This document shows positions 7,722 through 16,446 of a DNA stretch of 22,500 nt, piece by piece. The notes under the pieces are model-generated. The model was not told the DNA's origin and ran no database searches. It worked only from the letters and a program-made list of their open reading frames with translations. The first letter of the stretch is position 1, and each line of letters begins with the position of its first letter. The position numbers and the translations under genes were made by a program. Source of the stretch: Prorocentrum cordatum (taxonomy: Eukaryota; Sar; Dinophyceae; Prorocentrales; Prorocentraceae); NCBI GenBank assembly GCA_963575745.1, contig CAUYUJ010017848.1, positions 1 to 22,500 on the forward strand, written 5' to 3'.

Positions 7722-7895
7722 AAGGTCTAAGTCGGGCATGTCCCTCTACAGGAGAAATGTTCGAAAATAGTCGAAAAATCGTCTGGGGCCGATTTTTGTA
7801 TCATTTATTTGACTAATTTTGACTGTTTTGGCTATTTTTTATTTTTCGTCCATAATCCGCCTGTAGGGGGACACCACGCCCGACCTGAGACAAGG
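7722..7895 (+). mobile_element. palindromic MITE-like element (copy 2)
   Basis: The left end (7722-7752, AGGTCTAAGTCGGGCATG then TCCCTCTACAGG) and the right end (7860-7895) are inverted repeats of about 30 bases with a 2-base gap and a few mismatches. The AT-rich core aligns with the reverse complement of 975-1085, making this the second copy of the 894-1174 element in opposite orientation. The copies have diverged clearly, so insertion was not recent. No ORF of note lies within. Confidence 0.72.
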
Positions 7896-7905
7896 TGCGC
7901 GCGGC

Positions 7906-7920
7906 GGGGGGGGGGGGGGG
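7906..7920. repeat. poly-G homopolymer (15 G)
   Basis: Fifteen consecutive G directly follow the right end of the palindromic element. Confidence 0.95.
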
Positions 7921-7961
7921 CCAGCCGCGGGGTGATGGGCACGACGACCAGTCCAGGCAGC

Positions 7962-8110
7962 CCAGATGGGGTCGGAGCAGACAGGGTCTGTGGATCGCGT
8001 CGTGTCGCTGGTGCATCGGCGACAGGGCTCGAGTCGGAGCCTGGTTGTTCTCCATCCCGACGTCTCCCATGCGTCGGCGACGCGGCGCGATCCTCCGACC
8101 CCACCTATTA
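7962..8110. repeat. imperfect palindrome G
   Basis: The left arm (about 7968-8025: GGGGTCGGAG, GGATCGCGTCGTGTCGC, GCATCGGCGAC) pairs with the right arm (about 8060-8102: GTCGGCGACGCGGCGCGATC, CTCCGACCCC). The left arm carries about 17 extra bases. The outer pair CAGCCCAGATGG/CCCAGTCGGG is weaker. Confidence 0.65.
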
Positions 8111-8371
8111 GGAGCCCAGTCGGGCGGCCTCCAGCCAAGGGGGCCTGAGGTATGAAGGAGGCGGCTCGAGGTCCGAGGATCGGGAGTGGAGGCTCCAGCC
8201 CTATTCGGCCTCATGTGCGTCCCTCGTCGCCGCGGCTGGACGCAGCTCGATACATTTGCCAGGATGAACGCCACGAGGGACCTGGGGAACGGTGTTTGAG
8301 CGGATACTGAGGATCGGCACGAACAAAACCCAGACATGCGACGTCCTAATCTTTTCAGGACGGCGTCCCTG
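8111..8371. other. unassigned DNA
   Basis: Nothing recognised. The open minus-strand frames reflect composition and the neighbouring repeats. Confidence 0.4.
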
Positions 8372-8590
8372 GAAGTCCCGACCCTTTCCCTGGGACCGGT
8401 TTTTCGTCCTGAGTCGTTTTTGGACGGTCCCGAGGCCTGGCGAGGGCCTCCCGAGGCCGAAAACGGCCAAAAACCTCCCGTCCGGATTTTTGCACGACGC
8501 GTTTTTGACGGTCCCGAGGCCCCGCGAGGGCCCCCCGAGGCTGAAAATAGCCAAAAATTGTCCGTCCTGATTTTTTGCACGACGCGATCC
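8372..8590 (+). repeat. 86-bp tandem repeat (about 2 units plus lead)
   Basis: Units 8416-8502 and 8503-8588 share the order GACGGTCCCGAGGCC, CGAGGGCC, CCCGAGGC, GAAAA, GCCAAAAA, GTCC, GATTTTTGCACGACGCG. The lead 8372-8415 matches sequence next to the inverted copy at 7181-7228. On the minus strand all frames stay open and give Gly/Pro/Ser-rich translations of a kind often auto-predicted in dinoflagellates; I read them as non-coding. Confidence 0.85.
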
Positions 8591-8691
8591 TGTCTGGGAG
8601 CGAGACCTGGAGGAGAGGGGCCCTCTGCGCGTTGCTCGCTGTCTTCAGGCTCCCCTGGGAAGCCTCCCTGGGCCACGCGGGGCCGCCACAG

Positions 8692-9105
8692 GAGGAGGAG
8701 GAGGAGGAGGAGGAGGTGGAGGAGGAAGAGGAGGAGGAGGAGGAGGAGGAGGAGGAGGAGGAGGAGGGAGGGGAGGAGGAGAGGGGAGGGGAAGAGGAGG
8801 AGGAGAGGAGCAGGTTGAGGTGGAGGAGGAGGAGGAGGAGGAGGAGGAGGAGGAGGAGGAGGAGTGAGGAGAAGGAGGGAGGAGGAGGAGGGAGGAGGAG
8901 GAGGAGGAGCAGGTTGAGGTGGAGGAGGAGGAGGAGGAGGAGGAGGAGGAGAGGAGGAGGAGGAGGAAGAGGAGGAGGAGGAGGAGGGAGAGGGGAGGAG
9001 GAGGAGGAGGAAAGGAGGAGAAGGGAGGAGGAGGAGGAGGAGGGAGGACGAGGAGCTTGATGATGATGAGGAGGAGGAGGAGGAGAAAGAGGAGGAGAAG
9101 AGGGC
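8692..9105. repeat. long (GAG)n tract with higher-order unit
   Basis: About 410 bases of nearly pure GAG/GGA broken by GGGAGG steps. The variant GAGCAGGTTGAGGTGGAGG recurs at 8808 and 8907, so part of the tract was duplicated with a period of about 99 bases. All open frames here are artefacts. Confidence 0.95.
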
Positions 9106-9825
9106 CAGTCAAGGGGGAAAGTCCTCGGTACCAGGACCCGCCCTATACCAGAACTTGGTTCTTACATGCCAAGCGACGCCTCCAGGGCGCGGTCGCCTGA
9201 CGAATGATGGCGCCCGCTGGCGGCAGCTGCGTGCCCCGCGGGCGCCACGGCTTGTGCCACGTGCCCTGGCCTTGTTTTTGTTAGCTGCGCAGGGCCCTTC
9301 CGTTTTCACTTTATGAGGTCGTTACATGGTTACTCGCTCTGGGTGATATTCACTGCGTTTCTGCGTGCCAGTGCGAGATTGGTCGCGCTCTGCACGATCC
9401 CGGCACTCCAGACGACTGCGCATGCAGGAGCGGTGCTGAGAGTCGCTGTGTCGGCCGTTGATCTGCTGGTTCTCGCGCCGCATACGCCGGAAGCGCGCAT
9501 TCTTACGCGCTCTACTAGTGCTAGCGTGCGTCCAGAGGCGAGATTTCGGTCTGATGCACGGCAGTCCGTATCGTATCGAATATGTTTGCCCAAACAAGCG
9601 CTTGCGTTCGCACCAACAACGGCAACGACGATGAGAAAAAGATCGCCTGAGTCCGTCGGAGGGCTGACGGTAGAGCAGGGCGCAGCGAGAGGGCCACGTG
9701 ACAGGCACGCCCACGGGGCCGTGCTGTGTCGAGGAGCCCGGCACCCCCACGAGCGAAGGTTCATATAGTTACGGGGAGGTGGGGGGGTACGCCAGAACAC
9801 GTCTTTGTCTCTAGTTGTCCTTTTC
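9106..9825. other. unassigned, lower-complexity-free DNA
   Basis: About 700 bases of apparently unique sequence. Open frames exist on both strands (plus 9313-9768; minus 9322-9750), but their translations lack recognisable motifs, have no hydrophobic pattern and are mutually exclusive. No SL relic or tRNA-like fold was noticed. It may be a diverged repeat or an unrecognised exon. Confidence 0.35.
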
Positions 9826-10500
9826 TCTCTCTCTCTCTCTCTATCTCCGTTTTTCTCTCTCTCTCTCTCTCTCGTTCTCGTTGTTTCTCTCTCTATATAT
9901 ATATACACATCCTCTCCCTATCTCCCGATATATATATATATATACACGCATATATACATACATACATACATACATACATACGTACGTACGTACGTACGTA
10001 CATACATACATACATGCATGCGTGCATACATACATACATACACACCTACAAACACTCATACACGCAGGCGTACCTACATGCATACACAAATGTGTAAAAC
10101 TGCATACATGTAAACATATATACACACATACATACATACATACATACATACATACATACATACATGCATGCATACATACATACATACATACATACATACA
10201 TACATACATACATGCATATATGCATGCATAGATTATGGACGTATGCATACATACATATATATATATATATAGATACGCATGCATGCATGCATGTATACAT
10301 ACACACACGTAAAGACATACATACATACATACATACATACATACATACATACATGCATGCATGCATACATACGTACATACATACAAACATGCATATACCT
10401 ATATGTATATATGTATAGACATTCACATCGATATGCGTGTATTGATCTATGACATATGCATAGATGCAAAGGGTGCATACTTCTGTATATGTATGCATCC
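9826..10500. repeat. compound microsatellite (CT)n-(TA)n-(CATA)n-(CGTA)n
   Basis: CT runs (9826-9890) pass into TA (9892-9951), then CATA repeats with a CGTA block (about 9980-10001). Further CATA blocks lie at 10128-10212 and 10318-10385, mixed with CATGCATG and ATATATGC variants. The six frames read as poly-Tyr/Ile/His or poly-Met/Tyr/Val/Cys and are not genes. The tract fades out by about 10500. Confidence 0.95.
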
Positions 10501-10639
10501 GTACAGCTGCCATGCTCTGTAGTTGTTCATAGGCGCATTCTGCCAACACAACTACAGCCACACGCATGCTCATCTTCCTTACATCGAATGATACAGTATA
10601 ACCCCCCTCGGGTGGCCCACATTTAATTCGGCCCCACCG

Positions 10640-11010
10640 ATGATCCCAGGGCCGCTCCGAGACGGCCCGAGCCACGAACGGTCCCAGAGAGGTCCACGAG
10701 AGTTCCAGGAGGGTCTAAGACGGCCCAAGACCGCTCCAAGAGAGCCACAGAAAGTCGCCCCAACACGGCTCAAAATGCTCCCAAGAGCACCCCCAGCCCC
10801 CAGACGGCCCAAGACAGCGCGATGAAGTCCCCAAGAGGCCCCCCAGAAAGATTCAATAGGGCTCCCAGAGAGGCCCCGAAGAGGATCTCTAGACAGCCGA
10901 AGCCTCTTGAGACGGACTGGAATTGCTCCAGGACGGCCTAACAGGGCTCGAAAACAGCCCAAAGGGCCCCACGAGGTTCCCCAAGGGACCCCCCAAGGGA
11001 CCTGGAGAGG
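10640..11010 (+). repeat. CCAAGAG/GACGGCCC micro-repeat arm 1
   Basis: Irregular repeats of 10-14 bases built from GACGGCCCAAGA, CTCCAAGAG, CCCAAGAGG and CTCCAGGA. Each unit is degenerate, and no fixed long period is seen. The same words in reverse complement fill 11540-12080, so the two stretches face each other across about 530 bases. Confidence 0.7.
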
Positions 11011-11539
11011 CCAGACTCATACATTTTCGCAAGGTGTTTGCTTCATGTTTGGACTCTTCCGTAGGCTTTGGCTCGAGGTTCCCGCTGATGACCATTCTCA
11101 CCGGATGCCGCTTGACATGGTTTTCGATGTCCACCGCCCGCCGTTATGCCGCGCATGCTCTGCTTAGTGCACCTACTACCCTCAACACCCAGACCTGGGG
11201 CCTTCCACTTCTGCCTGTTACGGCAGCCGCTTCCATTGTTGGCTTTCTTTACATGCGCCCTGCACTTCCGGCACAGTGCGCGGGTGATGTTGACCCTTGT
11301 TGTGGCGAAGCGATGCGAGCCAACAATGTCTGATGTATATATACATATATCTATATAAATATATACACGTATATAAATATATCCAGTTGCTTGCGGCGCA
11401 CCGCCATGGCGCCCGTGCAACAGCGTATCAGGAAAGAAATTAGATCGTTGAAGCTTCGCGCACCCCTGCCAGATAGAGGAATGGTGCCCAGGGGAGCTGC
11501 CCTTTATCGGGGGAGCGTGGCATGATTTGGAGAGCTCGG
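11011..11539. other. spacer with SL-like site and AT-rich patch
   Basis: No gene is recognised. 11058-11077 (TCCGTAGGCTTTGGCTCGAG) resembles the whole 22-base DinoSL with two bases missing and two changed. 11334-11386 is an ATATAC/TATATAAATA-rich patch. A minus-strand frame (11043-11420) contains ITRALCRKCRAHV, which alone is too little to call a zinc finger. Confidence 0.4.
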
Positions 11540-12080
11540 GGAACCTCCGTGCGCCAGAGGCTTCTTGGATGACTCTCGGAGTGTCTTGGAGATTCTCTCG
11601 GCGTCTCTTGAGGCCCCTTGGGGCGTCCTGGGATCCTCCTGGACGGACCTCTTAAGGGCAACTGTGGTGCCTCTTGGTCCCTCTTGGGGCCGTCCCGGGG
11701 GCCCCTCTGGGGCCTCTTGGTACCCTCTTGGTTAGGAGGCTCCTGTGCGATCTTAGGGTCGTCTTGGGCCGACGTTGGGCCCTCTTGGGAGCCTCTTGGG
11801 TTGTCTTGGAGCTCGATCGGAGGTCTCTTGGGTCATCTTGGACGGTCGCACGCCAAAACAAGCGAGAACCTCACAATAATTGACAGACCTACGGGTAATC
11901 AATGGTTTGGGTCTCCTCGGGCTCTCTCCTCGAGGGCCTCTCAGAACACTCTTCGGCCGTCTTCGAAGCCTCTCGAGCCGTCTTAAAACCTCTTGGGGGT
12001 TTCTTGAGCTGTTTTGGGCCATCTCGAGCCGTCTTGGTGTCATCCTGACGATCTTGGAAGCCATCTTGGAGACCAAGCTT
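11540..12080 (-). repeat. CTCTTGG/GGGCCGTC micro-repeat arm 2
   Basis: Dense CCTCTTGG, GTCTTGGG and GGGCCGTC words spaced at roughly 10-14 bases: the reverse complement of the 10640-11010 vocabulary. A 50-base break without the words lies near 11850-11905. The translations are open and Trp/Gly/Pro-rich, a repeat artefact. Confidence 0.7.
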
Positions 12081-12260
12081 GCCTCCTGAAGGCCGAACAG
12101 AAAGATCGCCGGGAAGCAAATCCAGAATTGCTTATATTCTCAGCACGCTAGCGGTGAAGGGGGGTCAACCCTAGAGAAGACTTAAAAACCTTCCAGGCAA
12201 CGTTCCAGAATTCTAACACGCCTACCCCGAGCAGGCACGGTGGTTGATACAAATCTGTCT
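12081..12260. other. unassigned DNA
   Basis: Nothing recognised between the micro-repeat arm and the inverted-repeat element. Confidence 0.4.
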
Positions 12261-13330
12261 CTATGTATATCTAGGCCGCAGCACCCACCATGAACCCCCC
12301 TTTTCTCTTGGAAGATGCCAAGAAAGAAGGGGGGCGGGTGCGGTTGGAGTTTCGGGTGTCGCGTCGTGTTGTGGTGGTAGGATCTGGAGTACATGTGTGT
12401 GTGCGTTGGAGACGGAGGGAGCCTGTTGAGTATCGGGTGTTGTGTTGGAGACGGAGGCTGTTGAGTACTGGGTGTTCTGTTCGAGACGGAGGGAGTTGAG
12501 TAGAAGGTTATTTTCAAGTTCAGTTTGGAGAGGGAGCCTGTTGAGTATCGGGTGTTGTGTTGGAGAAGGAGGCTGTTGAGTACTGGGTGTTGTGTTGGAG
12601 ACGGAGGGAGTTGAGTAGAAGGTTCTTTTCAAGTTCAGCTTTGGGAGGGAGCCTGTTGAGTATCGGATGTTGTGTTGGAGAAGGAGGCTGTTGAGTACTG
12701 GGTGATGTGTTGGAGACGGAGGGAGTTGAGCAGAAGGGAGCCCAAGAAGTTTCCCAAAAAAGAGCCTCAAAAGTGAGTCCGAAAATCGTAGGAATCATAA
12801 ATAAGATTATATATAATCATGAGAAAGGGGGGTTCTTGGTGCAGCTTGGGGAGGTAGCCTGTTGAGTATCGGGTGTTGTGTTGGAGAAGGAGGCTGTTGA
12901 GTACTGGGTGTTGTGTTGGAGACGGAGGGAGTTGAGTAGAAGGTTCTTTTCAGTTCAGTTCAGCCTGGGGAGGGAGCCTGTTGAGTATCGGGTGTTGTGT
13001 TGGAGAAGGAGGCTGTTGAGTACTGGGTGTTGTGTTGGAGACGGAGGGAGTTGAGTATAAGGTTCTTTTCAAGTTCAGCTTGGGGAGGTAGCCTGTTGAG
13101 TATCGGGTGTTGTGTCGGAGAAGGAGGCTGTTGAGTAATGGGTGTTGTGTTGGAGACGGAGGGAGTTGAGTAGAAGGGAGCCCAAGAAGTCTTCCAAAAA
13201 AGAGCCTCAAAAGTGAGTCCGAAAACCGTAGGAATCATATATAAAATCATATTTAATCATGAGAAAGGGGGGTTCTTGGTGGGTGCACAGGGCTATATAT
13301 ATATATATATACATACAGATACATATAGAC
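12261..13330. mobile_element. inverted-repeat element carrying a minisatellite
   Basis: The left end (12280-12307, GCACCCACCA then GAACCCCCC then TTTTCTC) is the reverse complement, with two or three differences, of the right end (13260-13288). Outside these, TATATCTAG at the left and CTATATATAT at the right also pair, stretching the arms to perhaps 60 bases. The interior is almost entirely the 115-bp minisatellite. An internal copy of the right-end sequence lies at 12825-12840. No transposase is seen. It fits a foldback-type or TIR element whose middle was filled by tandem repeats. Confidence 0.65.
12415..13283 (+). repeat. 115-bp minisatellite in a 3+tail, 3+tail higher-order array
   Basis: Units begin with GAGG(G/T)AGCCTGTTGAGTAT at 12415, 12530, 12645, 12851, 12970 and 13085. 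Each has three sub-blocks of the form GTTGAGTA...GTGTTGGAGA(A/C)GGAGG, so the unit itself is internally repetitive. After every third unit comes a tail of about 110 bases (12734-12844 and 13171-13283: GGGAGCCCAAGAAGT, AAAAAAGAGCCTCAAAAGTG, an AT-rich stretch, then GAGAAAGGGGGGTTCTTGGTG). The higher-order period is about 440 bases. Minus-strand frames are open because TAG/TGA words fall outside them; they are not called as genes. Confidence 0.9.
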
Positions 13331-13455
13331 CTTCTTACCCCTGGTCCTCCTTTGTCTCCCACCCTGTCCGTACCTGGCTCCGTTTGCGTCGATGCATGGC
13401 AGCCCCGCGCCTTTGCCTCACAGTATACCCTGATTTCTCCTTCTGCTTCACCCCC
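13331..13455. other. unassigned DNA
   Basis: Short stretch between the inverted-repeat element and the CTC tract; nothing recognised. Confidence 0.4.
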
Positions 13456-13541
13456 ACCTCCTCCTCCTCCGCCTCCGCCTCCTCCTCCTCCTCCTCCTCC
13501 TCCTCCTCCTCCTCCTCCTCCTCCTCCTCCTCCTCCTCCTC
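13456..13541. repeat. (CTC)n tract
   Basis: CTC/TCC microsatellite on the plus strand, opposite in orientation to the GAG tract at 14391-14503. Confidence 0.95.
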
Positions 13542-13960
13542 CCCCACCCTGTTCACACTGCTCCTGCCTCTCCTGCTCACTCCCACCCCCACCTTCTCGC
13601 CGTGTGTCCCTGCTGTTTCTCCTGTTCACACCTGCTCCTCCCCTCCCGCCTGCCCACCCTGAACCCACATCTCCGGCCCCCATTCGGCAACGCAGGAGTG
13701 AGGTTTGGGGCGCGAGGCTTGAAGCTGCGCCCAGCTGCCGTGGGGGCAAAGGAGGAGGGGGGAGAAGCACAGGAAACAAGAGATAGAAGCAGGAGAAGGA
13801 GAAGAGAACGGAAGCGAAAAAGTGGAGGGGGAGGAGGAAGAAGAGGACCCCATGTGTCTCTCTCTCTCTCTCTCTTTCTCTCATTCGGCGCTCTATGAAT
13901 GTGGCTCCCTTTGTTGCCAGGGCCCTGAGGCAGGGGGTAGTACATCCTGCCGCTCCGTCA
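13542..13960. other. pyrimidine-then-purine-rich unassigned DNA
   Basis: C/T-rich up to about 13670, G/A-rich at 13735-13850, then a (TC)n run at 13856-13880. Open frames on both strands are compositional. No domain is seen. Confidence 0.5.
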
Positions 13961-13965
13961 GGTGG

Positions 13966-14045
13966 AGGATCATCATCGTCATCATGATCACCTTCTTACT
14001 CATCATCCGAATCATCACCCACCACCACCACCATCGCCACCAGCA
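13966..14045. repeat. CAT/CAC trinucleotide-rich tract
   Basis: Degenerate ATC/CATC repeats end in CACCACCACCACCATCGCC. Encoded Ile/His runs are artefacts. Confidence 0.8.
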
Positions 14046-14091
14046 CAACTCCCATGATCGTAACGCGCTCTTTCGTGCTGCCAGCAGGCCG

Positions 14092-14364
14092 CCCCCCCCC
14101 CCCCGCCAGGGCTCCTTTCGATTCCTCCGACTCGATTCGATTACGATGGTTTCCGATTCCAATTCGATTCGACTTGGGATGCCGATTTGGGCGCCGATGT
14201 CCCGATGGAGCCCCACTGGCTTGCCGACTTCCGCCAGCTCGGCTCTTCCCGACTCGGCTGCCGATCTCCGCCGAGCCAATGTACTTCGATTGCCGATCTG
14301 ACTCATCGATTCTGGGCTCTCCTGCCCAGCGAGTGCGGGCGAGCAGTCGGGCCCCCCCCCCCCC
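14092..14364. repeat. GATTC/CCGAT-rich degenerate repeat between two poly-C runs
   Basis: Thirteen-C runs stand at 14092-14104 and 14352-14364. Between them CGATTC, CCGATT and TGCCGAT words recur at irregular spacing (14118-14310). This looks like a decayed short-period satellite. Confidence 0.6.
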
Positions 14365-14390
14365 GGCGAGGCGGCGGCGAAAGACGAGAG

Positions 14391-14503
14391 GTGGAGGAGG
14401 AGGAGGAGGAGGACGAGATGGAGGAGGAGGGGGAAGAGGAGGAGGGGGAGGGGGAGGAGGAGGAGGAGGAGGAGGAGGAGGAGGAGGAGGAGGAGGAGGA
14501 CCA
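14391..14503. repeat. (GAG)n tract
   Basis: GAG/GGGGAG microsatellite of about 113 bases. Together with 13456-13541 it forms a facing CTC...GAG pair. Confidence 0.95.
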
Positions 14504-14826
14504 GTGCAACACCAAGAGTCATCAGCGATGTTGGAATAAACCCTGCCTCCAAGCTCCCTCTTCACAGGCCACCACAACGGTTCAGTTCCACTGAGGGAGT
14601 TGACTCGTTGGGAGACAACCGTTTGAAGATCCTGAAGCATGCCAAAAGATTGTTCTCGGGATCTCGACGCCACGTATCAACCTGACTGCTGCGTCTTGAC
14701 GATCGGGAATCGTGCCAGAGCGCCATTGTTGGGGATTTCCGTACCGCGAGTCAACATAACTGTTGCACCCGCGTAACCCTGAACCCGTTCAAAACACAAT
14801 TTCTGGTACGTTGATCATGGGAACCC
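14504..14826. other. unassigned DNA
   Basis: No ORF with recognisable features and no repeats. The composition is more balanced than in the surroundings. Confidence 0.4.
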
Positions 14827-15168
14827 GTGAAACTCTTGCAAATGTTGAAAACGAATGCGCGCGGCGCTGAGGCGAGAGCCACATTTTGAAAAGGAACCGC
14901 CCTCAATCCGAGAAACCCTTGTACATCTTGAAAACGAATGTGCGCGGCGCTGAGGCGAGAACCGCATTTAGAAAAGGAACCGCCCTCAATCCGTGAAGCT
15001 CTCGCAAAGTTTGAAAACGAATGCGCGCGGCGCTAAGGCGAGAGCCACATGTTGAAAACCAGCCGCCCTCAATCCGTGAAACTGTTACTTTAGAAAAAAT
15101 GTGCGCGGCGCTAAGGCGAGAGCCACAGTTTGAAAACGACCCGCCCTCCATCTGCGAAACTGCTGCCA
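14827..15168 (+). repeat. 83-bp tandem repeat, four units plus a partial
   Basis: Units start with GTGAAACTC-like words at 14827, 14910, 14993 and 15076, then a partial at 15154 (spacing 83, 83, 83, 78). Shared order inside each unit: TTGAAAACGAATG, GCGCGGCGCT, AGGCGAGAGCCACA, TTGAAAA, CCGCCCTCAATCC. Copies differ by a few substitutions and small gaps. The even unit and strong conservation of GCGCGGCGCT(G/A)AGGCGAGA stand out. No coding role is apparent. Confidence 0.93.
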
Positions 15169-15283
15169 TGTTTAAGCTTCAGAGTCATACATAGTGAAGA
15201 AGTCTCAGGCGAAACGCCCGGCCCGCTCTAAAAACTTGCCGCGGGGTGCGACAGGGAGGAGTTATCTATAAGGAGAAGGAATC
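15169..15283. other. unassigned DNA
   Basis: Nothing recognised between the 83-bp array and the next GAG tract. Confidence 0.4.
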
Positions 15284-15360
15284 GAGGAGGAGGAAAGTGA
15301 GGAGGACGAGGAGGAGGAGGAGGAGGAGCAAGAGGAGGAGGAGGAGGAGGAGGAGGAGGA
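15284..15360. repeat. (GAG)n tract
   Basis: GAG microsatellite with GAGGACGAGG and AGCAAGAGG interruptions, followed by CTCAAGGACTCGAGGACTCGAG. Confidence 0.92.
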
Positions 15361-15660
15361 CTCAAGGACTCGAGGACTCGAGAACTAAGGGCAATGCGGT
15401 CGACGCCGCCGCCGCGCCCCCCCTCCCGCGCACGCTGCGCAGGCTCGTGAGGTCGCGAGCCAGCCCCAGAGACAGGGCGGGCCTCCACCTCCCTGCCACT
15501 ACCAGGGCAGAATGTGTCTGCGGGGCCGAAGCCCCGAGCCGCGAACTCGATCACATGCAACTTGTTGAGCCCCCACAGCACCTGGACGTGGAAGGCATGG
15601 AGGCAGTGGCTCTGGGAGGTTGCCCAACCGTGGCGCCCACGACAACAGATAGGAGAGGTC
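15361..15660. other. unassigned DNA, possible 3' part of a minus-strand retro-sequence
   Basis: No domain recognised. A small perfect hairpin (CGGGGC-CGAA-GCCCCG, 15519-15534) is the only structured element seen. On the minus strand it lies downstream of the SL-headed sequence at 15661-16497 and might be its continuation. Confidence 0.35.
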
Positions 15661-16446
15661 TATGGATGCGCCCGCAGGTAACGTTCAATGTGATGCTCAC
15701 CCTGTTGGCGCCCGTGCGTCCATTCTCCCGCACAGCTAACAACCGCAGAACGAGGCTTCCAATCCACAAACGGCACTCTCCCATCACAGGGTTGCTGAAG
15801 CCCACCAAGCCACGTACTCTTGACGCGTGACTTGTAGCGCCCTGCGCAAAACTCTGCAAAGTAGGACGACGACGCTATGCAACGAGCCCTCCGACGCAGA
15901 GAAAAGCGCCCCGCAGCAGCGCCCCCTATCTCCTTCCTCAAGAAGACCGCCACTGCAGGAAAAACAAGCAGTACGTGGGGCATGACTGGCCAAAAAGGCG
16001 TTCTCTTCCCACAAAGCTGCAACCACCACGTGCTTGACATACTCTGAACGCTCAGCATCGGCTCGAAGGTCGGTAGCGTGCTTTCCAGAGCAATCTTCGA
16101 AACAGAATGCCGAACGTCGTGCAAAACAACCCACTGTTTAATAGCGGTTGCAACAGCAAAAAGAATAATACACCAAACTTTGATACAGAGGGGCATGCCT
16201 GACCAAAAAGGCTCTCTCTTCCCACTTTGCCGCTGCAAGCCAACAATGGTGCTCACCTGCTCCTGGGACCTGCCAATCGATTTCGGTGACGTGGTGGTCA
16301 ACCTCCTAGTCCGTAGCCTGGAGGTAGAAGAAGCCGTACAAGGTTCAGCGGCGCGACGCCTGGCGCTCCCCCTCAAGTCCGAGGATGGGTCAAAGATACT
16401 GCCCGCGTATCTTACCCCACCCGGTGCGGATTGCACGGCCACCTGG
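15661..16446 (-). pseudogene. retroposed sequence with about 72-residue tandem units, family unknown
   Basis: Reading the minus strand away from the SL relics at 16447-16497, a frame stays open to 15660. It contains two units of about 217 bases (72 codons) starting GLQRQSGKREPFWSGMP and WLQLCGKRTPFWPVMP, plus a weaker third (GLQQPCDGRVPFVDWKP). At DNA level the unit heads at about 16190-16250 and 15975-16030 are clearly similar (plus strand GGGCATG, TGACCAAAAAGGC, TCTTCCCAC). A second minus frame also reads in a protein-like way (HVVVAALWEENAFLASHAP and AAAKWEERAFLVRHAP), with stops in units 1 and 3. I cannot tell which frame was the original. No protein family is recognised. SL relics at the head suggest a processed retrocopy of a trans-spliced mRNA. 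Confidence 0.5.

Noticed and set aside
8575-9112. Long open frames giving poly-Glu, poly-Arg, poly-Gly, poly-Ser or poly-Leu
   Set aside because: These are translations of (GAG)n/(CTC)n in six frames and cannot contain stops. The same holds for 13207-13662, 14303-14539, 16412-17262 and 20472-20972.
9841-10675. Tyr/Val/Cys/Met-rich repeat proteins
   Set aside because: They are readings of CATA/CGTA microsatellites on both strands with no flanking coding signal.
11043-11420. Minus-strand frame with CRKCRAH as a zinc finger
   Set aside because: A single C-x-x-C-x-x-H without a second pair; the start of the frame is AT-microsatellite translation.
12182-13250. Minus-strand Ser/Thr/Gln/Pro-rich repeat proteins
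   Set aside because: They are translations of the 115-bp minisatellite. Several frames are open at once and the unit length (115) is not a multiple of three, so no repeat protein would be kept in register.
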